Source: Andrena cerasifolii (Eukaryota > Arthropoda > Insecta > Hymenoptera > Andrenidae). From it: a DNA stretch of 64,000 nucleotides. The DNA is taken from the NCBI RefSeq assembly GCF_050908995.1, contig NW_027484977.1, forward strand, positions 18,992 through 82,991. Reading direction: 5' to 3'. A program made the translations under genes and the position numbers. This document shows, one piece after another, positions 22,301 to 36,208 of this stretch (the first letter of the stretch is position 1; each line of letters opens with the position of its first letter). A model generated the notes under the pieces. That model searched no databases and was not told where the DNA came from. It worked only from the letters and a program-made list of their open reading frames with translations.

Positions 22301-25300
22301 AATTTTTAATTTTTTTTAAATTTTATAACAATTTTTAATTTTTTTTTAATTTTTATTTTTCTTTTATTTTACATTTTTAATTTTTTTTAAATTTTAAATG
22401 TTTTTTTTAATTTTCATATAATTTTTTTTTTAATTTTTTAAATTTTTTAAAACTCTTTTTAAAATTTTTTTTAAATTTAAAAATTTTTTAAAATTTTTTT
22501 TTCAAATTATTTAAAAAATTTTTAATTTTTTTTAAATTTTATAACAATTTTTAATTTTTTTTTAATTTTTATTTTTCTTTTATTTTACATTTTTAATTTT
22601 TTTTAAATTTTAAATGTTTTTTTTAATTTTCTTATATTTTTTTTTTAAATTTTTAAAATTTTTTTAATTTTTTTTTAAATTTTAAAAAATTTTTTTTTTA
22701 ATTTTTTAATTTTTTTTTTTTAAATTTTTATTTAACTTTTTTTATTTTTTTTAATTTTTTAAAAAAAAAATTTGAAAATTTTTTTAAATTCTTTGAAAAT
22801 TTTTTAATTTTTTTTAAAAAATTTTTTATATTTTTTATTTAATTTTTCAAAAAATTTTATTTAATTTTTTTAATTTTTTTCAAATTTTTTTTTAAATTTA
22901 AAATTTTTTTTCAAATTTTAAAATTTTTTTTTTAATTTTTATATATTTTTTTTTAAAAAATATTTAAATTTTTTTTAATTTTTTAATTTTTATTTAAATT
23001 TAAAAAAATTCTTTTAATTTTTTAAAAATTATTTCTTTTTACTTCAAAAAATGTTTTTTTCATTTTTTAAAAATTTTTTTTATATTTTTTATTTAATTTT
23101 TTTAAAATTTTTATTTAATTTTTTAAAATTTTAAAAAAAATTTTTTTTATATTTAAATTTTTTAAATTTTTTTTAAAAATTTAAAAAAAAAATTTCAAAT
23201 TATTCAAAATTTTTTTAATTTTTTTTAAATTTTTTAACAATTTTTAATTTTTTTTAAATTTTTATTTTTCTTTTATTTTACTTTTTTTATTTTTTTTAAA
23301 TTTTAAATGTTTTTTTTAATTTTCTTATAATTTTTTTAATTTTTTTAAAATTTAAAAAAAAATTTTTTTAAATTTTTAAAATTTTTTTTGAAAATTTAAA
23401 ATTTTTTTTTTAAATTTTTTAAAAATTTTTTTAAAAATTTTTATTTAACTTTTTTTATTTTTTTTTAATTTTTTAAAAAAATATTTGGAAATTTTTTTAA
23501 ATTTTTTTGAAAATTTTTTGAATTTTTTTTTAATTTTTTTGAAAATTTTTAAAAATTTTTTTTAAGTTTTTTATATTGTTTTTAATTTTTTAAAAATTTT
23601 TTATTTAATTTTTAAAATTTTTTAAAATTTTTTTTAAAAAATATTTTTAAATTTTTTAAAAATTTTTAAAATTATATTTTAATTTTTTAACAATTTTTTT
23701 TAAATGTTTAAAAAAAAAATTTTAATTTTTTTTTAAATATTTATTTAATTTTTTTAAATTTTTTTAAATTTTTTTTTCCAAATTATTTAAAATTTTTAAA
23801 TTTTTTTTTTAATTTTTTAGAATTTTTTTTAAATTTAAAAATTTTTGAAATTTTTTTTTAAATTTAAACATTTTTAAATTTTTTTTTAATTTTTTACAAA
23901 AAATTTTTTAATTTTTTTTATATTTTTTAAATTTTAAAAAATTTTTTTTCTTTATTTTTTATTTCTTTTTAATTAAAAAAAAAATATTTATTTTTGTTTT
24001 AAATTATTATTTTTTTTAAATTTTTATTTGTTTATTTTTTTTTAAATTTTTTTATTTTTCTTTTAAATATTTGTATATTTTTTTTTTAATTTTATTTTTC
24101 TTTTATTTTACATTTTTAAATTTTTTTTTAAATTTTAAATGTTTTTTTTTAATTTTCTTATAATTTTTTTTTTAAATTTTTAAAATTTTTTTAATTTTTT
24201 TTAAATTTTTAAAATTTTTTTTGAAAATTTAAATTTTTTTTTTATTTTTAAAATTTTTTTATATTTTTTAAAAAAAAATTTAAATTTTTAAAATTTTTTT
24301 ATATTTTTTAAAAAAAAATTTTAAATTTTTAATTAATTTTTAAAATTTTTTTAAATTTTTTACAAAATTTTTTTTAATTTTTTTTTCAATTTTTTTTTAA
24401 AATTTTTATTTAATTTTTTTTCAATTTTTAAAAAAAAAAATTTTATTCTTTTTATATTTAAATTTTTTTAATTTTTTTAACAATTTAAATTTTTTTTTCA
24501 AATTATTTAAAATTTTTTAAATGTTTTAAAATTTTTCAAATTTTTTTTTAAATTTAAAAATTTTTTAAATTTTTTTTAAAATTTTTTACAAAAAATTTTT
24601 TATTTCTTTTATATTTTTAAAATTTTTAAAAAAAAATTTTCTTTATTTTTTATTTTTTTTTAATTTAAAAAAAAATTATTTATTTTTGTTTTAAATTATT
24701 ATTTTTTTTAAATTTTTATTTGTTTATTTTTTTTAAAATTTTTTATTTTTCTTTTAAATTTTTGTATATTTTTTTTTAAAATTTTTATTTTTCTTTTATT
24801 TTACATTTTTAAATTTTTTTTAAATTTTAAATTTTTTTTTTAATTTTCTTATAATTTTTTTTTTAAATTTTTAAAATTTTTTTAATTTTTTTTAAATTTT
24901 TAAATTTTTTTTTGAAAATTTAAAAATTTTTTGAAAATTTAAAAAAAAATTTTTATTTTTAAATTTTTTTATATTTTTAAAAAAAAATTTTAATTTTTAA
25001 TTAATTTTTGAAATTTTTTTAAATTTAATTTTTTTATTTTTTTTTAATTTTTTACAAAAATTTTTTTATTTTTTTTTTCAATTTTTTTTTTAAATTTTTA
25101 TTTAATTTTTTTTCAATTTTTAAAAAAAAATTTTTATTCTTTTTATATTTAAATTTTTTAATTTTTTTAAAAATTTAAAATTTTTTTTTCAAATTATTTA
25201 AATTTTTTTTAATTTTTTTAAATTTTTTAAATTTTTTTTTTAAATTTAAAAATTTTGTAAATTTTTTTTTAAAATTTTACAAAAATTTTATTTAATTTTT

Positions 25301-28300
25301 TTAATTTTTTTCAATTTTTTTTTAAATTTAAAAATTTTTTGAAAATTTAAAAATTTTTTTTTTAATTTTTTTATATTTTTTTTTAAAAAATATTTAAATT
25401 TTTATTTAATTTTTTAATTTTTATTTAAATTTAAAAAAATTCTTTTAATTTTTTAAAAATTATTTCTTTTTATTTCAAAAAATGTTTTTTTCATTTTTTT
25501 TAAATTTTTTTTATATTTTTTATTTAATTTTTTTTAAATTTTTATTTAATTTTTTAAAATTTAAAAAAAAAAATTTTTTTATTTAAATTTTTTAAAATTT
25601 TTTTAAAAATTTAAAAAAAAAATTTTCAAATTATTCAAAATTTTTTTAATTTTTTTTAAATTTTTTAACAATTTTTAATTTTTTTTAAATTTTTATTTTT
25701 CTTTTATTTTACTTTTTTTATTTTTTTTAAATTTTAAATGTTTTTTTTAATTTTCTTATAATTTTTTTAAATTTTTAAAATTTTTAATTTTTTTTTTAAA
25801 TTTTTTAAAATTTTTTAAATTTTTTGAAATTTTTTTTAATTTTTTTGAAAATTTTTAAAAAATTTTTTTAAATTTTTTATATTGTTTTTAATTTTTTAAA
25901 AAATTTTTATTTAATTTTTAAAATTTTTTAAAATTTTTTTTAAAAAATATTTTTAAATTTTTTTAAAATTTTTAAAATTATATTTTAATTTTTTAACAAT
26001 TTTTTTTAAATGTTTAAAAAAAAATTTTTTAATTTTTTTTTAAATTTTTATTTAATTTTTTTAAATTTTATTTAAATTTTTTAAAATTTTTTTAAAATTT
26101 TTTTTTCAAATTATTTAAAATTTTTAAATTTTTTTTTAATTTTTTAGAATTTTTTTTAAATTTAAAAATTTTTGAAATTTTTTTTTAAATTTAAACATTT
26201 TTAAAATTTTTTTTTTAATTTTTTACAAAAAATTTTTTAATTTTTTTTATATTTTTTAAATTTTAAAAAATTTTTTTTCTTTTTTTTTTATTTCTTTTTA
26301 ATTAAAAAAAATATTTATTTCTGTTTTAAATTATTATTTTTTTTAATTTTTATCTGTTTATTTTTTTAAATTTTTATTTTTCTTTTATTTTACATTTTTA
26401 AATTTTTTTTAAATTTTAAATGTTTTTCTTTCAATTTTCTTATAATTTTTTTTTTAAATTTTAAAATTTTTTTTAATTTTTTTTAAATTTTTAAATTTTT
26501 TTTTGAAAATTTAAAAATTTTTTGAAAATTTAAAAAAAATTTTTTTATTTTTTTATATTTTTTAAAAAAAAATTTTAAATTTTTAATTAATTTTTAATTT
26601 TTTTTAAATTTTTGTTTTTCTTTTATTTTACTTTTTTAATTTTTTTTAAATTTTAAATGTTTTTTTTAATTTTCATATAATTTTTTTTTTTAATTTTTTA
26701 AATTTTTTAAAACTCTTTTTAAAATTTTTTTTAAATTTAAAAATTTTTTAAAATTTTTTTTTCAAATTATTTAAAAAATTTTTAATTTTTTTTAAATTTT
26801 ATAACAATTTTTAATTTTTTTTTAATTTTTATTTTTCTTTTATTTTATATTTTTAATTTTTTTAAATTTTAAATGTTTTTTTTTAATTTTCTTATATTTT
26901 TTTTTTAAATTTTTAAAATTTTTTTAATTTTTTTTTAAATTTTAAAAAAATTTTTTTTTTAATTTTTTAATTTTTTTTTTTAAATTTTTATTTAACTTTT
27001 TTTATTTTTTTTAATTTTTTAAAAAAAAAATTTGAAAATTTTTTTAAATTCTTTGAAAATTTTTAAATTTTTTTTAAAAAAATTTTTATATTTTTTATTT
27101 AATTTTTCAAAAAATTTTATTTAATTTTTTTAAATTTTTAGAATTTTTTTTTAAATTTAAAAATTTTTGAAATTTTTTTTTAAATTTAAACATTTTTAAA
27201 TTTTTTTTTAATTTTTTACAAAAAATTTTTTAATTTTTTACAAAAAATTTTTTAATTTTTTACAAAAATTTTTTTAATTTTTTTTATATTTTTTAAATTT
27301 TAAAAAAAAAATTTTCTTTATTTTTTATTTCTTTTTAATTAAAAAAAAAATATTTATTTTTGTTTTAAATTATTATTTTTTTTAAATTTTTATTTGTTTA
27401 TTTTTTTTTAAATTTTTTTATTTTTCTTTTAAATTTTTGTATATTTTTTTTTTAAATTTTTATTTTTCTTTTATTTTACATTTTTAAATTTTTTTTAAAT
27501 TTTAAATGTTTTTTTTTAATTTTCTTATAATTTTTTTTTTAATTTTTAAATTTTTTTTAAATTTTTTAAATTTTTTTTGAAAATTTAAAATTTTTTTTTT
27601 TATTTTTAAAATTTTTTTATATTTTTTAAAAAAAATTTTAAATTTTTAATTAATTTTTAAAATTTTTTTAAATTTAATTTTTTTTTATTTTTTTTTAATT
27701 TTTTACAAAATTTTTTTTAATTTTTTTTTCAATTTTTTTTTTAAATTTTTATTTAATTTTTTTTCAATTTTTAAAAAAAAAAATTTTTATTCTTTTTATA
27801 TTTAAATTTTTTTAATTTTTTTAGAAATTTAAATTTTTTTTCGAATTATTTAAAATTTTTTAAATTTTTTTAAATTTTTAAAAATTTTTTTTAAATTTAA
27901 AAATTTTTGAAATTTTTTTTTAAATTTAAACATTTTTAAAATTTTTTTTTTAATTTTTTACAAAAAATTTTTTAATTTTTTTTATATTTTTTAAATTTAA
28001 AAAATTTTTTTTCCTTTTTTTTTTTTACTTTTTAATTAAAAAAAATATTTATTTCTGTTTTAAATTATTATTTTTTTTAATTTTTATCTGTTTATTTTTT
28101 TAAATTTTTTTATTTTTCTTTTAAATTTTTGTATATTTTTTTTTTTAAATTTTTATTTTTCTTTTATTTTACATTTTTAAATTTTTTTTAAATTTTAAAT
28201 GTTTTTTTTTTAATTTTCTTATAATTTTTTTTTTAAATTTTAAATTTTTTTTTAATTTTTTTTAAATTTTTAAATTTTTTTTTGAAAATTTAAAAATTTT

Positions 28301-31300
28301 TTGAAAATTTAAAAAAAATTTTTTTATTTTTTTATATTTTTTAAAAAAAAATTTTAAATTTTTAATTAATTTTTAATTTTTTTTTAAATTTTTGTTTTTC
28401 TTTTATTTTACTTTTTTAATTTTTTTTAAAATTTTAAATGTTTTTTTTAATTTTCATATAATTTTTTTTTTTTAATTTTTTAAATTTTTTAAAACTCTTT
28501 TTAAATTTTTTTTTAAATTTAAAAATTTTTTAAAATTTTTTTTTCAAATTATTTAAAAAATTTTTAATTTTTTTTAAATTTTATAACAATTTTTAATTTT
28601 TTTTTAATTTTTATTTTTCTTTTATTTTACATTTTTAATTTTTTTTAAATTTTAAATGTTTTTTTTTAATTTTCTTATATTTTTTTTTTAAATTTTTAAA
28701 AATTTTTTAATTTTTTTTTAAATTTTAAAAAAATTTTTTTTTAATTTTTTAATTTTTTTTTTTTAAATTTTTATTTAACTTTTTTTATTTTTTTTAATTT
28801 TTTAAAAAAAAAATTTGAAAATTTTTTTAAATTCTTTGAAAATTTTTTAATTTTTTTTAAAAAATTTTTTATATTTTTTATTTAATTTTTCAAAAAATTT
28901 TATTTAATTTTTTTAATTTTTTTCAAATTTTTTTTTAAATTTAAAATTTTTTTTTGAAATTTTAAAATTTTTTTTTTAATTTTTATATATTTTTTTTTAA
29001 AAAATATTTAAATTTTTATTTAATTTTTTAATTTTTTAATTTTTATTTAAATTTAAAAAAATTCTTTTAATTTTTTAAAAATTATTTCTTTTTATTTCAA
29101 AAAATGTTTTTTTCATTTTTTAAAAATTTTTTTTATATTTTTTATTTAATTTTTTTTAAATTTTTATTTAATTTTTTAAAATTTAAAAAAAAAAATTTTT
29201 ATATTTAAATTTTTTAAATTTTTTTTAAAAATTTAAAAAAAAAATTTCAAATTATTCAAAATTTTTTTAATTTTTTTTAAATTTTTATTTTTCTTTTATT
29301 TTACTTTTTTTTATTTTTTTTAAATTTTAAATGTTTTTTTTTAATTTTCTTATAATTTTTTAAATTTTTTTAAAATTTAAAAAAAATTTTTTTTAAATTT
29401 TTAAAATTTTTTTGAAAATTTAAAATTTTTTTTTTAAATTTTTTAAAATTTTTTTTAAAAATTTTTATTTAACTTTTTTTATTTTTTTTTAATTTTTTAA
29501 AAAAATATTTGGAAATTTTTTTAAATTTTTTTGAAAATTTTTTGAATTTTTTTTTAATTTTTTTGAAAATTTTTAAAATTTTTTTTTAAGTTTTTTATAT
29601 TGTTTTTAATTTTTTAAAAAATTTTTATTTAATTTTTAAAATTTTTTAAAACTTTTTTTAAAAAATATTTTTAAATTTTTTTAAAATTTTTAAAATTATA
29701 TTTTAATTTTTTAACAATTTTTTTTAAATGTTTAAAAAAATTTTTTTTAATTTTTTTTAAAATTTTTATTTAATTTTTTTAAATTTTTTTTAAATTTTTT
29801 TTCAAATTATTTAAAATTTTTAATTTTTTTTTTTAATTTTTTAGAATTTTTTTTAAATTTAAAATTTTTTGAAATTTTTTTTTAAATTTAAACATTTTTA
29901 AATTTTTTTTTAATTTTTTACAAAAAATTTTTTAATTTTTTACAAAAAATTTTTTAATTTTTTTTATATTTTTTAAATTTTTAAAAAAAATTTTTCTTTA
30001 TTTTTTATTTCTTTTTAATTAAAAAAAAATATTTATTTTTGTTTTAAATTATTATTTTTTTAAAATTTTTTTATTTTTCTTTTAAATTTTTGTATATTTT
30101 TTTTTTTAAATTTTATTTTTCTTTTATTTTACATTTTTAAATTTTTTTTAAATTTTAAATGTTTTTTTTTAATTTTCTTATAATTTTTTTTTTAAAATTT
30201 TTAAAATTTTTTTAATTTTTGTTAAATTTTTAAAATTTTTTTTGAAAATTTAAAATTTTTTTTATATTTTTAAAATTTTTAAAAAAATTTTTTCTTTATT
30301 TTTTATTTTTTTTTAATTTAAAAAAAAATTATTTATTTTTGTTTTAAATTATTATTTTTTTTAAATTTTTATTTGTTTATTTTTTTAAAATTTTTTTATA
30401 TTTCGTTTAAATTTTTGTATATTTTTTTTTATTTTAATTTTTTTATATATTAAAATTTTTTATTTTAATTTTTTTTCATTTTTTTTGAAAAAATTTTTTT
30501 TCATTTTTTTTAAAAAACATTTTAATTTTTTTTAATTTCTTTTATTTTTCTTTTAAATTTTTGTATATATTTTTTTATTTAAATTTTTTTTATATTTTAA
30601 ATTTTTTTATTTTAATTTTTTTATTTTTTTTAAATTTTTTTTTAAATTTTTTTGAAATTTTTTTAAAATTTTTTTAAAATTTTTTTATATTTTTTTTTAA
30701 TTTTTTTTAAATTTTTTATTTAATTTTTTAACAATTATTAAAATTTTTTTAAATTTTTATTTTTCTTTTATTTTACATTTTTTAATTTTTTTAATTTTCT
30801 TATAATTTTTCAATTTTTTTAAAATTTTTTGTAAATTTTTTTAAAATTTTTTTTAAAAAATTTGTTTTAATTTTTTAACAATTTTTTTAAAACAATTTTT
30901 ATTTATTTTTTAATTTTTTTTTTAATTTTGTTTTAATTTTTTAACATTTTTTAAATTTTTTTTTTTAAATTTGAAGAAAAAAAAATTTATTCTTTTAAAA
31001 TTATTTATTAATTTTTTTCTTTTTTTATATTTCTTATTTTAATTTTTTAAATTTTTTAAAGAATTTTTTAAAAAAATACTTTTTATTTAATTTTCCTTTA
31101 ATTCATTTATTATTTTTTTTAAATTTTCTATATTTTAATTTTTAAATTATTTTTTTAATTTTTTTTATTTTTTTTTAAATTTGTATATTTTTTTATTTTT
31201 TAAAAAAATTTATTTTTTTATTTATTTATTTAAAATTATTATTTTTTTTAAATTTTTAAAAAAAAAATTAAATTTTTTAAAAATTTGTTTAATTTTTTAA

Positions 31301-33577
31301 ATATTTTTACAAAAATTTTAACAAATTATTTTATAATTTTTTTTATTTTTTAATTTTTTTCATTTTTAAAATTTTTTTTATTCATTTTTGTTTTAAATTA
31401 TAATTTTTTTTTTAAATTTTTAATTTTTTTTTTAATTTGTGTTTAAATTTTTTTTAATTTTTAAAATTTTTTTTTTTAAATTTTTAAAATTTTAAAATTT
31501 TTTTTTTAATTTTTCTTTGCTGTATTTTTTTTTAAATTTTTATTTATTTTTCTTAATTTTTTTAAAATTATTTATATTTTTTTATTTTTTTAAATTTTTT
31601 TTTATTCTTTCTAAATTTTTTTTTAATTTTCTTATAATTTTTTTTATTTTTTTAATTTTTTTAAAAAAAATTTTAAATTTTAAAAAAAATTTTAAATTTT
31701 TAAAAAAAAATTTTTTTCTTTATTTTTTTTTTAAATTTTTAAAAAATTTTTTAAATTTTTTAATTAATTTTTTATAAAAAAAATTATTTATTTTTATTTT
31801 TTTTATTTTTTTTAAAATTATTTATATTTTTTAATTTTTGAAATTTTTAAAAAATTTTTTTAAATTTTTTTTTAATTTTCTTAAAATTGTTTTTAGTTTT
31901 TTAAAAAAATTTAAAAGTATTATTGTTTTATTTAAAAAATGTTTTTTAATTTTATTTAAATTTTTTTTTAATTTTTATTTTTCTTTTATTTTAATTTTTT
32001 AATTTTTAAATAATTTTAATTTTTTTTAATTTTTTAAATTTTTAATTTTTTTAATTTTTCCTTGCTGGAATTTTTTTTTAAATTTTTATTTATTTTTTTT
32101 AATTTTTTAAAAAAATTTTTAATTTTCTTATAATTTTTTTTATTTTTTCTAAATTTTTTTTTCATTTTCTTATAATTTTTTTTATTTTTTTAATTTTTTT
32201 AAAAAAAAATTTAAATTTTAAGAAAAATTTTAAATTTTTAAAAAAACTTTTTTTTCTTTATTTTTTTTTAAATTTTTAAAATTTTTTAAAATTTTTTAAA
32301 TTTTTTTAATTTTTTTTTTATTTATTTAAAAAAAAATTTATATTTTTTTTAAATTTATTCATTTTTAAAATTTTTTTTCTAATTTTTTAAAAAAATTATT
32401 TAAATTTTTTTTTTAATTTTTTTAAATTTTAATTTTTTTTAATTTCCTTGTATTTTTTTATTTTTTTTTAAATTTTAAAAAAATTTCTTTAATTTTTTTA
32501 AAATTTTTTTTTAAAAATTCGTTTTAATTTTTCAACAAATTTTTTTAAAATTTGTTTTATTTATTTTTTTTAATTAAAATTTTTTTTTAATTTTCTTGTA
32601 ATTTTTTTTTTAATTTTCTTGTAATTTTTTATATTTTTTTTAAATTTAAAATTCTTTTTTAATTTTTTTTTTAAAAATTGATTTTAATTTTTCAACAAAT
32701 TTTTTTAAAATTTGTTTTATTTATTTTTTTAAATTTTATTTTCTATATTTTTTAATTTTTAAATTTCTTTTTAAATTAAAAAAAAATTAAATTTTTTAAA
32801 AATTTGTTTAATTTTTTAAATATTTTAAAAAAAATTTTAACAAATTACTTTTAATTTTTTTTATTTTTAATTTTTTTAAATTATTAATTTTTTTTAATTT
32901 TTAAATTTTTTTAAAAGTTTTTTAAAATTTTTAAATTTTTTTTTAATTTTTTCTTTGCTGTATTTTTTTTTAATTTTTTTAAAAATTATTTTAAATTTTT
33001 TAAAATTTTTTTGAAATTTTTTAAAATTTTTTAAAATTTTTAAAATTTTTTTTAATTTTTTTAAATTTTTCTTTGCGGTATTTTTTTTTAAATTTTCATT
33101 TATTTTTTTAATATTTTTAAAATTATTTATTTTTTGTTATTTTTTTAAACTTTTTAAAATTTTTTTAAAGGTATTATTTTTTTATTTCAGAAATATTTCT
33201 AATTTTTTAAAAAAAATTGTTTAATTTCTATTTCTCTTTTATTTTAATTTTTTAATTTTTAAAATTTCTTAAAATTTTTTTTAAATTTTCTTATAATTTT
33301 TTTTATTTTTTAATTTTTTTCATTTTTAAAATTTTTTTTATTCATTTTTGTTTTAAATTATATTTTTTTTTGATTTTTTAAAAATTTTTTTAATTTTTGT
33401 TTAAATTTTTTTTAATTTTTTAAATTCTTTTTTAAATTTTTAAAATTTTTTAAATTTTTTTTTAATTTTTCTTTGCTGTATTTTTTTTGAAATTTTTATT
33501 TATTTTTCTTAATTTTTTTTAAAATTATTTATATTTTTTTATTTTTTGAAATTTTGAAATTTTTTTTTTAATTTTCT
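16393..33577. repeat. AT satellite, ~17 kb, T-rich on + strand
   Basis: Nearly pure A/T with long T runs on the + strand and shorter A runs; only a few percent G or C by eye. Recurring marker strings show higher-order organisation. The 'tttcaaaaaatgttttttt' marker occurs near 16930, 19900, 23040, 25470 and 29095; the 'tatattgtttttaat' marker occurs near 17460, 20330, 23575, 25880 and 29597, so large units of about 2.3-3.7 kb repeat. From about 30.3 kb to the right edge the units differ and carry 'ctttgctgta' repeats (near 31515, 32060, 32950, 33470). No gene is supported; one 86-codon ORF at 31517 is Phe/Leu/Lys noise. The same satellite continues between the downstream elements. Confidence 0.95.
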
Positions 33578-34843
33578 TGTTACGTATGTGGATTTTTTCC
33601 CATACGCCGCTCTCAACCACTTTTCGAGCTCGCGTCTACGAAGGGAAAACGCCCTAAAAATCCTTTTGCTTATCACATACCACTAAGGGGGGTCATGATC
33701 TCGACCATCTGGATCACGACCATGGGAACGGGAGTGACACGACGACGACCCCGAAGAATTTCCTTATATGGAAATTTCAAATGCATCCCCACTCATTTTT
33801 GGGACTATATAAACCCTTTGGTTTCTACCCTCTGCGGTTAAAAGCAGTACAGTTACGCGTAGAGTAACGTTGTGTCACGCTCGTACCGAGTCGGTTGAAT
33901 TCAGTAAGATCGAGCTAAAGTCTCCGTCGGAATCATAGTTGACCCCATAGAATCCGCGAGTTCGGTTTACATTCTATTGGGCACTTTGTTATAGCCGCTC
34001 GTACGCCCCGCATCGCCAGTGCGTCAACACCGAGCAAATTAGTGGTAATTTTCACACATTTATTACACTATTTTCCCGCGACATTCACATTTGTACCAAC
34101 TAATCTTGAATACACGAATGGTGTTCACTTCTAAATCGAGTTGATTCGTTAAAACCCATCTTTTACCCAGCGATCCTTATAAACTTAGTAGCGCTCACCC
34201 ACTGATACAACTTTACCGCTCGAGTTGTATCAAATAAAAATTAAGAGTTACGAGGCATTAATAACATTTCCCGCGACTCCCTGATCTAGCATCAGGTTAG
34301 TTAGCAACCTTTCATCCAAACAAAGGAATTTTACCAACCTAGTGGCTCCCCGATTTCGCATCGGGTTCGTCCACGTTTAACCCTCCTACGGCTCCCCGAT
34401 TTCGCATCAGGTTCGTCCGTATCCTACAGCTCCCTGGTTTCGCACCAGGTTCGTCTGTAAGTCTACCAACCTCCGAACAGCTCCCTGGTTTCGCACCAGG
34501 TTCGTCTGTGAATAATCCAACCTCCTAACAGCTCCTCGACTTCGCGTCGAGTTCGTCTGTGAACATCATCCTAGTGACACCCCGATTTCGCATCGGGTTC
34601 GTTCACGACGTTTCACCCTCCTGCGGCTCCCTGATTTCAAATCAGGTTCGTCCGCGCTTGACTCCATTCCTAGAGGCTCCCTGACTTCGCATCAGGTTCG
34701 TCCTCGCCGTCAATAATCCAAGCGGCTCCCTGATTTCGCATCAGGTTCGTCCGCGCACCTTACTAACAAATTCGTTAACCATATTCCTTGGGAAATACCC
34801 TTCTCGCCGGCCTCTCGCGTTGCCGCAGCCCCGGCTCGTAACA
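33578..34843 (+). repeat. 5' LTR of Gypsy1 copy B
   Basis: 1266 bp, TGTTACG to CGTAACA. It shares with the copy B 3' LTR, against copy A, bases such as 'cgtcggaatcatag' and 'tgggcacttt', but differs from it elsewhere (for example around 34070). Confidence 0.95.
34273..34754 (+). other. Hairpin array, 5' LTR of Gypsy1 copy B
   Basis: Ten units as in copy A. Two single-sided stem changes are visible: unit 3 has CCCGAT opposite ATCAGG, and unit 9 has CCTGAC opposite ATCAGG. Both give a C-A mismatch, as expected for drift in a defective copy. Confidence 0.8.
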
Positions 34844-34847
34844 GAAC

Positions 34848-34865
34848 TGGTGACAGCGGTGGGAT
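34848..34865 (+). other. Primer binding site of Gypsy1 copy B
   Basis: Same 18-mer and same 4-base spacer from the LTR as in copy A; tRNA-Leu-like. Confidence 0.75.
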
Positions 34866-34981
34866 GCTACTGCATTAGAATCGCCGTAAAATTTGGTTTT
34901 TAAATACGTTAAAATCACTCGTAATTTATTATTGACAATATACTAGTTTTCGCTAGTCAAGTCACTTAAGAAAGTTTCAAA

Positions 34982-36208
34982 ATGACAAGCACACAGGCTA
35001 ACGTCTCTTCTAACGACATTATGAACCTGACAGTTTCAATTGCAAACTCAATGTCGCTTTTGACGCAACGGACATGTATACAGAACATTACTATGTCAAT
35101 TCCAACCTTCGACGGTGAAAGTCCACCCTTGACGCGCTTTGCACAAAATGTGGAAGACGGGTTAACTTTGATTCCTGAGGGTACGGAAGCTGAGTATCTT
35201 GCGATAATTTTAACAAAACTGATCGGTCCGGCACGTAGGTGCACGTTAGAGCACAAATTCAACTCTGTTAAGACATTAGTCCAACATTTGAAAAAGAGAT
35301 TCGCGCCGGGAAGAAGTTTGTCATACTTCCAAGTAGAAATCGCGAAATTACATATTCGTGAAGGAGAAAGTCTGCGACAATACGTCGACAGGACCAGTCA
35401 TCTCGTTTATTGTGCGCGCGGAGCTATTCGGGAAAGATATCTGGATCATGCTGAAGACTTCGTCAAAGAAATGGAAAAGGACGTTAAAGAAAACTTCATC
35501 GATGGTTTACCAGATCGAATTTCCTGGAAAGTGTCGGCTCAAACTCAAGACATCAAAACACTTGAACAAGCTTACGACGCCGTGCTCCAGATAGACAGAA
35601 AATTAAGGAATCGGCGACAGTCGCCCCGTAATGATTCACCCTCCAGGTGGTCTCGTCGAGAACATTACGCTGAAGATTCTCGCCACAACGACCGTCAAGT
35701 GTCGTATCCACATTCTCCAAGTAGGTACGACGAAAACAGGGATCGGTCTACAAGAACATCTGGTTTTGAAGAGGAACGAGAAGGACGGACACGTACGACG
35801 GCCTGGACTTTGCGTCACCGGAGCCCCTCGAAATCCCCTTCTTATCGCTCCGACTCATCGTACGCAGATGATGGAGAAAAACATTATTCCATCTTAAAAA
35901 ATCCCGATAAAAATCGCAAGCCGAGTTTATACTGCTGGCATTGCGGTACGACCGGACATGACGGAAAATCCTGTAGGAAACATCCGCGTAGTCCGAGATA
36001 TCAACGAGACTCGCGAGATTCATCTGTCGAATCTAACAAGTCTTTAAACTTCGATCGCGCTCAACGTATAGGCGACACGATGAGCGGAAACAAAGAAGCT
36101 CGCCAAAGGACAGTCCGCTTCGAAGAGGAAACCTCGTCAAGGAAGCACCTGCCCCACGCATCAAAACCAAGGTTCCAGAACTGGAGTCAGGAACGGGAGA
36201 ATTCTTAA
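34982..36208 (+). CDS. gag: Gypsy1 copy B Gag polyprotein
   Basis: 408 residues, identical to the copy A Gag except for one visible change near the C-terminus (Thr where copy A has Pro). It has the same capsid-like region, RS-rich stretch and CCHC zinc knuckle (about 318-331). The frame is open, so Gag could still be made and could package RNA in trans or act with proteins of an intact copy. The overlap with pol at -1 is preserved. Confidence 0.93.
   Translation: MTSTQANVSSNDIMNLTVSIANSMSLLTQRTCIQNITMSIPTFDGESPPLTRFAQNVEDGLTLIPEGTEAEYLAIILTKLIGPARRCTLEHKFNSVKTLVQHLKKRFAPGRSLSYFQVEIAKLHIREGESLRQYVDRTSHLVYCARGAIRERYLDHAEDFVKEMEKDVKENFIDGLPDRISWKVSAQTQDIKTLEQAYDAVLQIDRKLRNRRQSPRNDSPSRWSRREHYAEDSRHNDRQVSYPHSPSRYDENRDRSTRTSGFEEEREGRTRTTAWTLRHRSPSKSPSYRSDSSYADDGEKHYSILKNPDKNRKPSLYCWHCGTTGHDGKSCRKHPRSPRYQRDSRDSSVESNKSLNFDRAQRIGDTMSGNKEARQRTVRFEEETSSRKHLPHASKPRFQNWSQERENS

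Noticed and set aside
31517..31777. 86-codon ORF in AT satellite
   Set aside because: Phe, Leu, Lys and Ile only, produced by A/T runs.
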